DNA of 64,000 nucleotides from Roseiarcus sp963779095 (GCA_963779095.1 CAVZWU010000025.1:469997-533996); one strand, 5' to 3'. Shown: positions 1 to 8,983, counted from the first letter of the stretch. The notes: generated by a model not told the origin, from the letters alone. Numbers and translations: made by a program.

Positions 1-1437
1 GTCCTTCAGATATGCATAGGGTTCGACGCCGTTGAGCTTGCAGGTCTCGATCAGCGAACAGAGCACGGCCCATCGCCTGCCGCCGCCGTCGCTGCCCGCA
101 AAGAGATGATTCTTCCTTCCGAGAGCGACCGGTCGAATCGCGCGCTCGACAGGGTTCGTGTCCAACTCGATGCGGCCGTCGTGCAGGAAGCGGGTCAGAC
201 CATGCCAGCGCGCCAACGCGTAACGGATCGCTTCGGCGAGCGTGCTTCGTCCCGACAGCAACGGAAGCTGCGCCTCGAGCCAGGCGCGCAAGGCGTCGAC
301 GATCGGCTTGGAGCGAGAGCGACGAGCCGCAAGCCGCTGTGCAGGCGACTGACCGTGAGCGTCCGCTTCGACGGCATAGAGTTCGCCGATGCGGCGCAGC
401 GCCTCGACCGCGATCGGCGCGTTCGTGGCCTGCGCCACGTCATAGAACTTGCGTCGCGTATGGCTCCAGCAAGCCGCGAGAACGACGTCCCCTCTCTCCG
501 CCAGCGGCTCGAACCCGGCGTAGCCGTCGACATGAAGAACGCCGCTGAACCGCTCGAGATGCGAGGCCGGACGTTCGGCTTTGCGGTCCGGCGCATAAAC
601 ATAGACCGCGGCCGGCGGCTCCGGCCCGCCCCACGCCCTTTGCTCGCGGGCGTAGACCCAAAGCCGTCCCGTCTTGGTGCGCCCTCGGCCTGGATCGAGC
701 ACCGGCACGGGCGTGTCGTCGGCGAACAGATGGTCCGACGCGAACACGTTCCTGGCAAGACGCTCGTGCAGCGCCTCGAGCCACCAGCAGGCCCCGCCGA
801 CCCATCCAGCCAGCGTCGAACGCGGAAGATCGATTCCGTGGCGGGCGAAGATCTGCGACTGCCGATACAGCGGCGTGTGATCGCAATATTTGCTGACCAG
901 CACCTGGGCAAGCAGCGCAGGCGTCGCCAGGCCGCCGGCGATCGGCCGTTCTGGGGCCGGCGCCTGCGCCACCGTCTCGCAAGTCCGACAGGCGTATTTG
1001 GGACGAGTGGTGCGGATGACGCGCAGCTGCGCCGGAACCCAATCCAGCATCTCGCTCACGCTCTCGCCGATGACATGCAGCGCGCCGCCGCAGCAGGCGC
1101 AGATCATGCTCTCAATATCGAGGCGGACCTCTTCGCGCGACAAATGGGCGGGCAACGGTTTGCGACGGGAGGGCCGTTCGCCTGCTTGCTTTTCGCTACG
1201 CGGACGCTTCTCCTCCTCGCGGGCGAGATCGCTGTCGATCTCTTCGAGCGCGAGCGCAAGCTGATCGGGATCAAGGCGCTCGGACCGACGGCCAAACTGC
1301 GCCCGCTGCAACGTCTTGATGATCGACTTCAGGCGCTCGATCTCGCCGTCGCGGTGCTCGACGGCGGCGGCCATATCGCGAATGAGATGCTGCAGAAGAG
1401 CCGGTTCGGAAGGCAAATTGTCGAGATCGAACCGCAT
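1..1437 (-). CDS. tnpC: IS66 transposase TnpC (3' end outside window)
   Basis: DDE transposase of the IS66 element. The frame is open from the ATG at 1437 to the window edge, giving 479 residues of a family usually 510-540 long, so about 40 C-terminal residues are missing. The N-terminus is a coiled-coil-like leader (MRFDLDNLPSEPALL). A zinc-finger-like CACCG follows near residue 115. The transposase core shows ADDTPVPVLDPG, HVDGYAGF and CWSHTRRKF, all IS66 signatures. The tail NPVERAIRPVALGRKNHLF is typical of the C-terminal region. No frameshift was found. A very long plus-strand reading frame over the same bases is antisense shadow. tnpB lies 72 bp upstream. Confidence 0.9.
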   Translation of the reverse strand, partial: MRFDLDNLPSEPALLQHLIRDMAAAVEHRDGEIERLKSIIKTLQRAQFGRRSERLDPDQLALALEEIDSDLAREEEKRPRSEKQAGERPSRRKPLPAHLSREEVRLDIESMICACCGGALHVIGESVSEMLDWVPAQLRVIRTTRPKYACRTCETVAQAPAPERPIAGGLATPALLAQVLVSKYCDHTPLYRQSQIFARHGIDLPRSTLAGWVGGACWWLEALHERLARNVFASDHLFADDTPVPVLDPGRGRTKTGRLWVYAREQRAWGGPEPPAAVYVYAPDRKAERPASHLERFSGVLHVDGYAGFEPLAERGDVVLAACWSHTRRKFYDVAQATNAPIAVEALRRIGELYAVEADAHGQSPAQRLAARRSRSKPIVDALRAWLEAQLPLLSGRSTLAEAIRYALARWHGLTRFLHDGRIELDTNPVERAIRPVALGRKNHLFAGSDGGGRRWAVLCSLIETCKLNGVEPYAYLKD

Positions 1438-1509
1438 GTCCAAAGCTACCCGAATCGCCTGATTCGAAGAAGCGAATTCGTTCGATTCTATGCGGGTTTC
1501 CGCAGTTTT

Positions 1510-1863
1510 TTAGCCTGCCAAGGCGGGCTTCCATACGCGTTCCGGCGCGCGCCAGTCGATGCCCTCGATCAGCATGGCGAGCTGCGCCGGCGTCAACGTG
1601 ATCGAGCCGTCGTAGCCCGCCATCGTCGGCCAAACAAAGGCGCCCTGGTCGAGCCGCTTGGTGAACAGGCAGAGCCCGTTTCCGTCCCAGAACAGGATCT
1701 TCAGCATCGACGCCTTCTTGCCCCGGAAGGCGAACAGGTGGCCCGAGAACGGATCCTGCTTCAGCGTTTGCTGCACCAGCATGGCGAGTCCGTCGAGGCC
1801 TTTGCGCATATCGGTGTAGCCCAGCGCCAGGTGCACCTTCACGCCCGCTGGAACGATCATCAT
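1510..1863 (-). CDS. tnpB: IS66 accessory protein TnpB (Orf2)
   Basis: A 117-residue protein of the IS66 Orf2-like family, required together with TnpA and TnpC for transposition; its biochemical role is unknown. Family hallmarks are GYTDMRKGLDGLA near residue 15, FAFRGKKASMLKILFWDGNG in the middle and TPAQLAMLIEGIDWRAPE near the end. Length is normal for the family. Two consecutive ATG codons lie at 1863 and 1860, and the first overlaps the tnpA stop, so translational coupling with tnpA is likely. The gene looks intact. Confidence 0.93.
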   Translation of the reverse strand: MMIVPAGVKVHLALGYTDMRKGLDGLAMLVQQTLKQDPFSGHLFAFRGKKASMLKILFWDGNGLCLFTKRLDQGAFVWPTMAGYDGSITLTPAQLAMLIEGIDWRAPERVWKPALAG

Positions 1864-2756
1864 GGTGCCGCTCCTTCACCGATGACCTGCTCACGAACGG
1901 CGTATGGATCGACGCCGGCAGGCGCGAAGACGCGCCGGCCGTCAGGCAGGTCGATCGCCGTCATTCCGTCCGGCGGCTGCACGAGATCACGCAGCCGAAG
2001 GATCGCCGGCGCGTCGTCAGTGAGCGCGACGGGCGCAAGCTTCGCGCGCTTCCGCTGCGCCACGCCGAACTGCACGCGCCAGCGGAACAGCAGGCCCGTG
2101 ACGATCCCGTGCTTGCGCGCGACCTGCGAGACGCTGACGCCGGGCTGGTCGCTCTCCAGCGCGATGGCGCGCTTCTGTTCGTCGGTGAAGAAGCGCCGCA
2201 GAGGCTGCCGAGGCGGCGCCGGATCGTCGCTCGGCGGAGCTGTCAAGCCCGTTTCCGGCGGCGTTCTGTTAGCACTAGTGCCAGCGACCGGACGGGCTGA
2301 GGGATGAAGATGCGCTCGCCAGTCGATATCCACCTCGCCGTCGTCCAGCCGATCGCGCCATTTGCGCAGAGAGGTCGGCGACAAACGCAAGGCGGCGGCG
2401 TACTCCCGCACGCTCATCCCGCTCCAGTTCATCGCCTCGACGTGCATCGCCCAGAACGCCTGGACCGCGCGATTGCGCATGTCCGTGCTCACGCCGAAAC
2501 GAAAGCGGGCGCGCCTCTTCTGGCGCTTTTCCTGAGCCTCGCGGCGCTGCTGACGACGCAGTTCCGCCTGATATTCCGCATGCTTGCGAGCCGCTTCCTT
2601 GCCGACCAGGTAGCTCAGCCAGCGACCGAACGTTGTCGTCGTCAGACCATGCTGACGGCAATACTTCGCCCGGCTCAGCCCGCTCTGACGCCAAGCTTCG
2701 ATGTGAACCAGCCACCAGGATTGACGCGCCTTGTTCTCGAAACGTCTCAAATTCAC
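1860..2756 (-). CDS. tnpA: IS66 TnpA-like protein with repeated HTH modules
   Basis: A 298-residue version of the IS66 TnpA protein, which probably binds DNA. It is clearly longer than the common TnpA of about 100-150 residues. Two N-terminal segments look like copies of one helix-turn-helix module: WWLVHIEAWRQSGLSRAKYC at about residues 14-33, and AFWAMHVEAMNWSGMSVREY at about 99-118. A third HTH (FTDEQKRAIALESDQ to LLFRWRVQFG) lies near residues 185-230 and corresponds to the usual TnpA domain. The C-terminus GMTAIDLPDGRRVFAPAGVD is typical of IS66 TnpA. It overlaps tnpB by 4 bp. No frameshift is visible. Confidence 0.85.
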   Translation of the reverse strand: MNLRRFENKARQSWWLVHIEAWRQSGLSRAKYCRQHGLTTTTFGRWLSYLVGKEAARKHAEYQAELRRQQRREAQEKRQKRRARFRFGVSTDMRNRAVQAFWAMHVEAMNWSGMSVREYAAALRLSPTSLRKWRDRLDDGEVDIDWRAHLHPSARPVAGTSANRTPPETGLTAPPSDDPAPPRQPLRRFFTDEQKRAIALESDQPGVSVSQVARKHGIVTGLLFRWRVQFGVAQRKRAKLAPVALTDDAPAILRLRDLVQPPDGMTAIDLPDGRRVFAPAGVDPYAVREQVIGEGAAP

Positions 2757-2937
2757 CGGAGCTCCTCCACGCTGCGAAGGAGCCCGACATGCCGCGCAAT
2801 TGCACTACCCAAAGTACGTGCAGAGACCGGACGCTTACGCGCCGACCATGGACGGCAAGATAAAAGCGCCGCCTCCGGCCGGGCGCATGTGGTTGGTTGG
2901 ATTGGAGATTTTCGACATCCGAGCCGACTCTGACCTG

Positions 2938-2953
2938 CTGGCGCTTTCGCCAG
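2938..2953. promoter_or_regulatory. hairpin upstream of relaxase, possible oriT part
   Basis: CTGGCG-CTTT-CGCCAG is a perfect 6-bp stem with a 4-base loop. It lies 62 bp upstream of the relaxase start, in the only free DNA between the IS66 end and the relaxase. Transfer origins often contain inverted repeats next to the relaxase gene. No nic consensus could be recognised, so the assignment is speculative. Confidence 0.25.
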
Positions 2954-3015
2954 AAACGCCAACGATTTCAATGCTCCGAGCGCCATCCCTCGGATCGGCG
3001 AAAGCGCTCCCGGCC

Positions 3016-4774
3016 ATGACGACGCGGGACGATGACTTCAATCCGCGCCCCGGCCGCATCCGTCACGGCAACCAGGGCGCCAAGCGACCGAAGAGCTTCG
3101 TCGGCGAGGTGATGCGGGCCGCGAAGAAGGCGGGCCACCGAGGCCAGACGTTCAGGCGAAGCGGCGGGACTGCCGGACGTTCGACCTTCGGCCGCGGACG
3201 GCGGGCGGCGCTGTCCCTGGCCTCCCGATCGCCCAGCCGGCGCGTCGTCGTCATGGCCCGGATCGTGCGCCACCGCGGCGGCCGATTTCGCTCGGCGCCG
3301 CTCTCGAAGCATGTCGCCTACCTGAAGCGCGACGGAGTGACCCGCGACGGCGCAGATGCCCGGATGTTCGACGCAGCCTCCGACGACGCCGACACGAAGG
3401 CTTTCGCCGAACGGTGCGAAGAGGACCGGCATCATTTCCGGTTCACGGTCTCTCCGGAAGATGCCGGCCAGATGGCCGACCTTCGGGCCTTCACGCGCGA
3501 GCTCATGAAGGACGCGGAGCGCGACCTCGGAACGGGGCTCGACTGGGTCGCAGTGGATCATTGGAACACCGACAACCCCCATGTCCACGTGCTCGTCCGC
3601 GGCCGCGCCGACGACGGCCAGGACTCTGGTCGTAAGCCGCGACTACATCAGCAAGGGCTTTCGCGCCCGTGCGGCGGAACGGGTGACGCTGGAAATGGGG
3701 CCGCGCAGCGAGCAGGAAATCCGCGCCGGACTGGAGAACGAGGTCGGGGCGGAACGCTGGACCAGTCTCGACCGATCGCTCCGCGACATCTCCGACGAGG
3801 GCGGGGGCGTCGCCGACCTACGTCCGGGCGGCGCCAGCGAAGATCCCGAACTACGCCGGTTGATGCTCGGCCGCGCCGCCAAGCTCGAGCGCCTCGGTTT
3901 GGCCGAACAAGTCGGCTCGGCGCAGTGGACCTTGAAGCCCGGCCTCGAGCCGGCCCTGCGTGATCTCGCCATCCGCGGCGACATCATCAAGACGATGCAC
4001 CGGGCGATGAGCGGGGCAGGAAGCGAGCCCGACGTCGCCCGCTTCGCGCTTCACAGCGACCAACCCGCAGACCCGGTCCTCGGCCGGCTGGTCGAGCGCG
4101 GGCTGCACGACGAGCTGAAGGGCACGGCCTACGCCATCATCGACGGGGTCGACGGACGTACGCACCATCTCGTCTTCTCCAACCTGGAGGTGACGGGCGA
4201 CGCCAGGCCGGGAGCCATCGTCGAGGCGCGAGCTTACGACGACGCCGACGGCCGAAAGCGCCTGTCGCTAGCCACCCGGTCGGACTTCACGGTCGAGGCG
4301 CAGGTCTCGTCGTCTGGCGCCACCTGGCTCGACCGCCAGCTTCTCGCCAAAGAGTCCGCGCTCAGCGGCGGCGGCTTCGGCGCACGAGGTCCGTGAGGCA
4401 ATGGAGCGCCGAATCGATCATCTCGTCGTGCAGGGTCTGGCCCAGCGGCAAGGCCAGCGGGCCATCTTCGCTCGCGACCTTCTCAATACGCTGCGAAGGC
4501 GCGAGCTTGATGAGGCCACCTCCAAACTGTAGGCGGAAACGGGGCTCGCCCATCGTCCATCCAGCGGAAGGCGAGCCACGTCTCGGGCATCTATCGCCAG
4601 CGCGTCACGCTCGCGTCGGGGCGGTTCGCCATGATCGACGATGGTCTTGGGTTTCAGCTCGTGCCATGGCGGCCAGCGCTGGAGCAGCAGCTCGGTCACC
4701 AAGTCAGTGGCGTTATGGCGCCCGGCGGGAACGTCGATTGGAATTTCGGGCGCAAGCGGGCAATCGGAATCTGA
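3016..4774 (+). pseudogene. conjugative relaxase (DUF3363/VirD2-like), disrupted
   Basis: The relaxase would nick and bind the transfer origin during conjugation. The start ATG at 3016 opens MTTRDDDFNPRPGRIRHGNQ, the usual N-terminus of this relaxase family. The core includes KHVAYLKRDGVTRDGADARM, HHFRFTVSPEDAGQMADLRA and the metal-binding histidine motif WNTDNPHVHVLVRG near residue 190. It continues in other frames with SRDYISKGFRARAAERVTLE and the DUF3363 part down to GGNVDWNFGRKRAIGI. Single extra bases at about 3628, 4385, 4558 and 4577 each shift the frame; four insertions agree with the length of 1759 bp. A TAG at about 4531 is an additional in-frame stop. The gene is in opposite orientation to traG and 29 kb from it, whereas the two normally adjoin. 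Confidence 0.85.
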
Positions 4775-4906
4775 TTGACCCGGGCGCGGGATTTAGGCCA
4801 TCGTGACCTGCCACTGAACATTCATCCAGCAGCGATTAGAGCCTGGGCGATTTTGGTCTGCTCCCCAACGTTGGACCGCCGGAAGGTAGAGTTTTCCGGG
4901 CTTATG

Positions 4907-5749
4907 TCACGCCGGCGGGCTGGGTGCGCCGGCGGGAGTCATGAGGGAAACCGGGGGCTTGTTGCCGATCGCCCCATGCGGCCGAACCTCGTTGTAGTCC
5001 TTGCGCCAATCCTCCAACTTTTTGCGGGCGTCGGCAAGCGTCAGGAACCAGTGGGCGTTCAGACACTCGGCTCGCAGACGGCCATTGAACGCTTCGATGA
5101 ACGCGTTGTCGGTTGGCTTGCCAGGCCGTGAGAAGTCCAGGGTCACGCCCCTCGTATAGGCCCAGAGATCGAGGTCGCGGCTGACAAACTCGGTACCTTG
5201 GTCGACCCGGATCGTCTTCGGATAGCCCATTGCGTCGCAGACCCGTTCCAGGGTCGCGACAACGTCTTCGGCCCGGTAGCTGAACCTCGGATCAATCGCA
5301 GGCGAGAACCGGCTGAACGTGTCCACGACGGTGAGGACGCGGATCTTCTGACCGGTGGCCAATTGGTCATGGACGAAGTCCATGGCCCAGACCTCATTGG
5401 ATGTGGAAGCTGCGCGACGATCGTCGCGCAGCTTCGCCTTCACTCTTCTCTTCGGCGTCTTGTTGCGCAATTGCAGGCCCAATTCGTTGTAAATCCGATG
5501 GGTTTTCTTCAAATTGATCTCCCATCCCTCGCGGCGCAAAAGGACATGGACGCGCCGGTACCCGTAGCGGACGCGCGTGGCGCAAATCTCCTTGATCCGG
5601 GCTTCAAGGCCGGCCTGCTCGCGACGACGGGATTTGTAATGAAAGGTCGAGCGATCGAATTCGAGAACGCTGCACGCCCGCCTGATCGATACACCCCATT
5701 CATCACAAACCGCCGTCGCCAGCTCGCGCTTGCGAGCAGGCCTTACAGT
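4907..5749 (-). CDS. IS3 transposase OrfB (made by -1 frameshift)
   Basis: The integrase-like DDE domain of the IS3 element, 280 residues when read from the slip point at 5749. Motifs: YGYRRVHVLLRREG (HTH-21-like), VWAMDFVHDQL (first D), RVDQGTEFVSRDLDLWAYTRG (second D region) and DNAFIEAFNGRLRAECLN (catalytic E). The C-terminus NEVRPHGAIGNKPPVSLM is standard. The frame has no good start codon of its own at the junction; it is entered from orfA by a -1 slip. It ends at a TGA at 4907-4909, close to the left terminus. Confidence 0.9.
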   Translation of the reverse strand, partial: TVRPARKRELATAVCDEWGVSIRRACSVLEFDRSTFHYKSRRREQAGLEARIKEICATRVRYGYRRVHVLLRREGWEINLKKTHRIYNELGLQLRNKTPKRRVKAKLRDDRRAASTSNEVWAMDFVHDQLATGQKIRVLTVVDTFSRFSPAIDPRFSYRAEDVVATLERVCDAMGYPKTIRVDQGTEFVSRDLDLWAYTRGVTLDFSRPGKPTDNAFIEAFNGRLRAECLNAHWFLTLADARKKLEDWRKDYNEVRPHGAIGNKPPVSLMTPAGAPSPPA

Positions 5750-6009
5750 TTTCGGCGGATGACGTCCTGAAGCATCTCACGATCCAGCGACAGGTCCGCC
5801 ACGATCTTCTTCAGCTTCGCATTCTCGTCCTCAAGCTGCTTCAATCGCCGCATCTCAGGCGGCTGCATGCCTTCGTATTTCTTCTTCCAATTGAAATAGG
5901 TCGCCTGGCTGATTCCGGCCTTCCGGCAGATGTCGGCCACCGGAACCCCATCGTTCCCCTGCCGGAGAATGAACGCCTTCTGCGCGTCCGAGAACTGTGA
6001 TGCCTTCAT
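5743..6009 (-). CDS. IS3 transposase OrfA
   Basis: An 88-residue HTH protein that recognises the IS ends. It starts MKASQFSDAQKAFILRQGND, shows the HTH DICRKAGISQATYFNWKKKY and then a leucine-rich coiled coil (MRRLKQLEDENAKLKKIVAD) used for multimerisation. It ends DVIRRKL with a TAA at 5743. Just before the stop is CGA AAA CTG; a one-base slip back on the run of four A residues moves ribosomes into the orfB frame and gives the OrfAB transposase. This arrangement is the rule in IS3 elements. Confidence 0.92.
   Translation of the reverse strand: MKASQFSDAQKAFILRQGNDGVPVADICRKAGISQATYFNWKKKYEGMQPPEMRRLKQLEDENAKLKKIVADLSLDREMLQDVIRRKL
5749..5754 (-). promoter_or_regulatory. probable -1 ribosomal frameshift site in IS3
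   Basis: The CGAAAA stretch (minus strand) at the orfA/orfB overlap allows tRNA slippage on AAAA. Reading after the slip continues ACT GTA AGG CCT GCT, which joins the OrfB homology without gap. The position fits the family; efficiency cannot be judged from sequence. Confidence 0.6.
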
Positions 6010-6085
6010 CGTCTTCCGCTCCTCCCAGCCAAGGGAAAATACCGCGGAAATCTCTAACTCTGAACGGTCCAGTTTTCGGGGAGCA

Positions 6086-6302
6086 GATCAATTTTTACGT
6101 CGTCTGGTGTGGGTGGAGCAATGTGCGGGCGGCCGGGCTGGTCGGGGTTGCCCGGACGCCCGCACATTGCGGCGAGATTGGCTGCGTAGGCGACCGGCGG
6201 TATGTAGCCGAGCGCGGAATGCGGGCGATTCGTTATAATCGTCGACCCAGCGGGCGATCGTCTCGCGCGCGTGATCGAGACCGAGGAACAGGCTCTCGTT
6301 GA
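6086..6302 (-). pseudogene. C-terminal fragment of another IS3-family transposase
   Basis: Reading the minus strand gives HHNLNESLFLGLDHARETIA, then WVDDYNESP and, in the neighbouring frame, HSALGYIPPVAYAANLAAMC. This is the C-terminal end of an IS3-family OrfB different from the one at 4907. A one-base frameshift separates the two parts near 6225. The fragment is cut on one side by the IS3 element ending at 6085 and on the other by the IS6 element starting at 6303. Confidence 0.8.
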
Positions 6303-6360
6303 GGTTGTGGTGCAAACATTGGAAGTCGAGCCAAGCAGGAGTTCTGGGGCTTGACGTGGA

Positions 6361-7086
6361 TCACGCGGCAAGCACTGCATACCAAATTTCAGGTGCGGTT
6401 TTGTTTTTGATGCGAAGCTTGCCGAGTTTGAACTGACTCTTCCTGATCCGATGCATGAGTTGGATGCCGGAGATCGTCGTTGCGGCTTGGCGGAAATTCT
6501 TGAGGCCGAGCATCGGAGCGAGCCGAAGCTTGACGGATGGGTGATCCTGTTCGACCCGATTATTCAAATATTTTGAGGATCGGATCTCGCATTGATTGCC
6601 CTCGGGATGTTCGCCGAGAGCCTCTTTGACCGCCCGATGAGAGGCCTGATAGCCATCGAGCGTAATCTTTTGCGGCAGTCGACCCTGGCGCACGAACGCC
6701 CGCCGGAAGAAGGCCTTGGCCGCCGCGAAGTCCCGTTTGGCGCGCAGCAGGAAATCGACGGTCTTTCCCTCTTTGTCGACGGCACGATAGAGATAGGTCC
6801 AGCGTCCTTTGATTTTGACGTAGGTTTCGTCGACGCGCCAGGAGCGACCCGCGAGGCGGGCGAAGCGGTTCCAGCGCTTTTCGAACTCCGGGACATAGCG
6901 TTGGATCCAACGCATGATCGTCGTATGCGCCAGTGAGAGCCCGCGTTCAGCCATCATCTCGACGAGATCGCGAAAGCTGAGTTTGTATCGCAGATACCAG
7001 CGGACACAGAGGACAATGATCTCCCGATCGAAGTGGCGTCCTTTGAAGAGTTCGTCCACGCTCAACATGCAAGTCAGCTTCACCAA
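6361..7086 (-). CDS. IS6-family transposase, copy 1
   Basis: DDE transposase of 241 residues, identical in protein sequence to the copy at 62848-63573. HTH part: FRDLVEMMAERGLSLAHTTI. Catalytic residues lie in WRVDETYVKIKGRWTYLYRA (first D), KITLDGYQASHRAVKEALGE (second D) and NNRVEQDHPSVKLRLAPMLG (E). The frame can start at TTG 7086 or at ATG 7068; the ATG would give 235 residues, the common IS6 length. The IS1182-type insertion lies upstream of the start and probably removes the original promoter. Confidence 0.93.
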   Translation of the reverse strand: MVKLTCMLSVDELFKGRHFDREIIVLCVRWYLRYKLSFRDLVEMMAERGLSLAHTTIMRWIQRYVPEFEKRWNRFARLAGRSWRVDETYVKIKGRWTYLYRAVDKEGKTVDFLLRAKRDFAAAKAFFRRAFVRQGRLPQKITLDGYQASHRAVKEALGEHPEGNQCEIRSSKYLNNRVEQDHPSVKLRLAPMLGLKNFRQAATTISGIQLMHRIRKSQFKLGKLRIKNKTAPEIWYAVLAA

Positions 7087-7119
7087 GAGTTACGCAGCCG
7101 CGAAATATGCTCGCCTTCT

Positions 7120-8775
7120 GCAGACCGTGCGAAAACTCGGGCTGAGCGGATTCCTTGTCGGCGAGACCGACGTTAAGAATTGTGTATGGCTCATATTGCC
7201 GGATTCGGACGGGACCAGCTTCTATTGTTGCCGGAGGCGGTTGACGATTACGTCGAGGCCGACAATCCGGTGCGGTTTATCGACGCCTTCGTTGATGGGC
7301 TCGATCTTGCGGCCGCCGGGTTCGCGCGGGTCGAGGCGAAGGCGACGGGGCGGCCGGGTTATGCGCCCGGCGATCTCTTGAAGCTCTACATCTACGGCTA
7401 TCTGAACCGGGTTCGATCGAGCCGACGGCTGGAGCGGGAAGCCCAGCGCAATATCGAGGTCATCTGGCTGTTGCGCGGCCTCAAGCCCGATTTCAAGACG
7501 ATCGCCGACTTCCGACGCGACAATCGCGGCGCCTTCAAATCGGTGTTCCGCCAGTTCGTGCTGTTGTGCCGGCGGCTCGACCTCTACGGTCGCGAGTTGC
7601 TGGCGGTCGACGGAACCCGCATCAAGGCGGTCAACAACAAGGACCGCAACTTCACCCGCTCTTCGCTGCGAACGTTCATCCGCGCCGCCGACGAGCGGTT
7701 GGAGGACTACCTCAAGCGGCTCGACGAGGGCGATGTCGAGGATGGGCGCGACAAGCGGCGGGGCGCGCACCAAGAACCTGGCCGAGAAGATCGCGGCGCT
7801 GCGGCCAGAAGCGCGGCCGTTACGACGCGATGCTGGCACAAGCTCGAGCGAACCGGCGAGGACCAGATCTCGCTGACCGATCCCGACAGCCGCGCCATGG
7901 CCGCGCATACCAAGGTCGGCGTCGGCTACAACATCCAGGTCGCCGTCGACGCCAAGCACAAGCTGATCGTCGAGCAGGCGGTGACCAACCAAGTCGTGGA
8001 CATGGGCCTTTTGACGCAGACCGCGGAACCGGCCCGCCAGATTCTGAACGTCGAGACGATCGATGTCGTCGCCGACCGCGGCTACTTCAAGGCCGAGGAC
8101 ATCGAGGCCTGCGAGAAGGCCGGCTGCGTTCCGCACGTTCCCAGACCGCAACGCGGCTCCTCGGTCCGCGAGGGCTTCTTCCGCAAGGACGAGTTTCGCT
8201 ACGACGCGGGGCGCGACGCCTATGTCTGCCCGGCCGGGCAGTTGCTGACGCCGATCCGCCACGGCCGGCTGCGCGATCTCGCCAAAGTCGATTACGGCAA
8301 CTCGAAGAGCTTGTCGTGACTGCCCGATGCGCGCGCGATGCACGAACGACGTGCGCTCCGTTTCTCGCCTCGAAAACGAGGCCGTGCTCGATCGCATGGC
8401 CGAGCGCCTGAAGAAGAGGCCAGAGATTCTCGACCGTCGCCGCGAGGTCGTCGAGCATCCATTCGGCAGCATCAAGCAGTGGATGCATCAGGGCGCTTTC
8501 CTGATGCGCGGCCTCGCCAACGTGCGCGCCGAGTTCAGCCTGACGGCGCTCGCCTACAATTTACGCCGGGCGCTCAACATCCTCGGCGTCGAAGTGATGA
8601 CTGCCGCCGCGGCGACCTGAGACGGGCCATGCCGGCAATTTGATCGACAAAGGAAGAATCCGGCCCTCTCAGGTCGCTCCGGAAGGTCCATCAGCCCAAA
8701 ATCGCCAGAATTTCTGCGTCCCAGCCCTCTCGCGCCGCTCCGCCCTAAAACTCGCCGCCTTTTCGCACGGTCTGC
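7120..8775 (+). mobile_element. IS1182-type element inserted in IS6 copy 1
   Basis: A 1656-bp element bounded by perfect 16-bp inverted repeats GCAGACCGTGCGAAAA (7120-7135 and, reversed, 8760-8775). Comparison with the undisturbed IS6 end of copy 3 shows that the host sequence CCTTCTGATCTT was split with only CT repeated on both sides, so the target duplication appears to be 2 bp. It carries one transposase gene on the plus strand. About 140 bp after that gene contain nothing recognisable apart from the terminus. Confidence 0.9.
7186..8620 (+). pseudogene. IS1182-family transposase, with frameshifts
   Basis: DDE transposase of the IS1182 family, about 476 residues when corrected. N-terminal motifs are DDYVEADNPVRFIDAFVDGL and LKLYIYGYLNRVRSSRRLER; the catalytic core includes LLAVDGTRIKAVNNKDRNFT, HTKVGVGYNIQVAVDAKH, VVADRGYFKAEDIEACEKAG and the C-terminal VVEHPFGSIKQWMHQGAFLM. 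Three extra bases between about 7765 and 7845 restore the frame after garbling some 30 residues. A fourth extra T at about 8309 then puts the last 100 residues in another frame. Four insertions match the 1435-bp length. Start: ATG 7186, or TTG 7180. Confidence 0.88.
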
Positions 8776-8983
8776 CTGATCTTTGCACCAGAACCGACCG
8801 GAAAGCTTATTGCCCCGGCTGGTGCGTTTGTAACATTCGGAGCTCCCTGTGCTTCAATTCGACTCAGTGGCTTGCTGTCCCGACGCCTCCATCGCCATTG
8901 ACCGTCTTGACGGCGTGCGCTCCCCGTTTCAGTTGCCAGTTGCAAGGATGCGGAGTTGGACAGCGGCAGGGATTATTTGGCGG

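Larger units (their letters stand above)
1..2838 (-). mobile_element. IS66-family insertion sequence, cut by window start
   Basis: Three minus-strand genes in the order tnpA, tnpB, tnpC, read from the right-hand terminus inward, make this an IS66-family element. The right terminus is taken as the 17-bp end GTAAGCGTCCGGTCTCT (minus strand, 2822-2838), because IS66 ends typically begin GTAAG. The left terminus lies outside the window, so the paired inverted repeat and the usual 8-bp target duplication cannot be checked. The element sits just upstream of the relaxase gene at 3016. Confidence 0.88.
4859..6085 (-). mobile_element. IS3-family insertion sequence
   Basis: A 1227-bp element with overlapping orfA and orfB, typical of IS3. 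The ends are imperfect inverted repeats: TGCTCCCCAACGTTGGACCG at 4859 and, on the other strand, TGCTCCCCGAAAACTGGACC ending at 6085. They differ by one gap and a few bases. The ends carry the TG...CA dinucleotides expected for this family. I found no convincing 3-4 bp target duplication. It lies between the relaxase remnant and a fragment of another IS3-type element. Confidence 0.85.
6303..8795 (-). mobile_element. IS6-family element, copy 1, split by IS1182-type insertion
   Basis: The left end (6303) starts GGTTGTGGTGCAAACATTGG and the right end (8795) reads GGTTCTGGTGCAAAGATCAG on the minus strand; both resemble the IS6 terminal repeat. The element is interrupted at 7120-8775 by another IS. 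Removing that insert and one copy of a 2-bp duplication gives 835 bp, against 842 bp for copy 3, which has an extra 7-bp tandem repeat near its end. No 8-bp target duplication flanks the element. Confidence 0.9.

Noticed and set aside
106..2307. Plus-strand reading frame of 733 codons
   Set aside because: It is antisense to the IS66 tnpC, tnpB and tnpA genes, whose proteins match known families; the plus frame has Arg-rich shadow composition.
4859..6085. Target-site duplication of the IS3 element
   Set aside because: Flanking bases GGTC and GATC differ; not accepted as a duplication.
7222..8475. Minus-strand frame of 417 codons
   Set aside because: Antisense to the IS1182 transposase.
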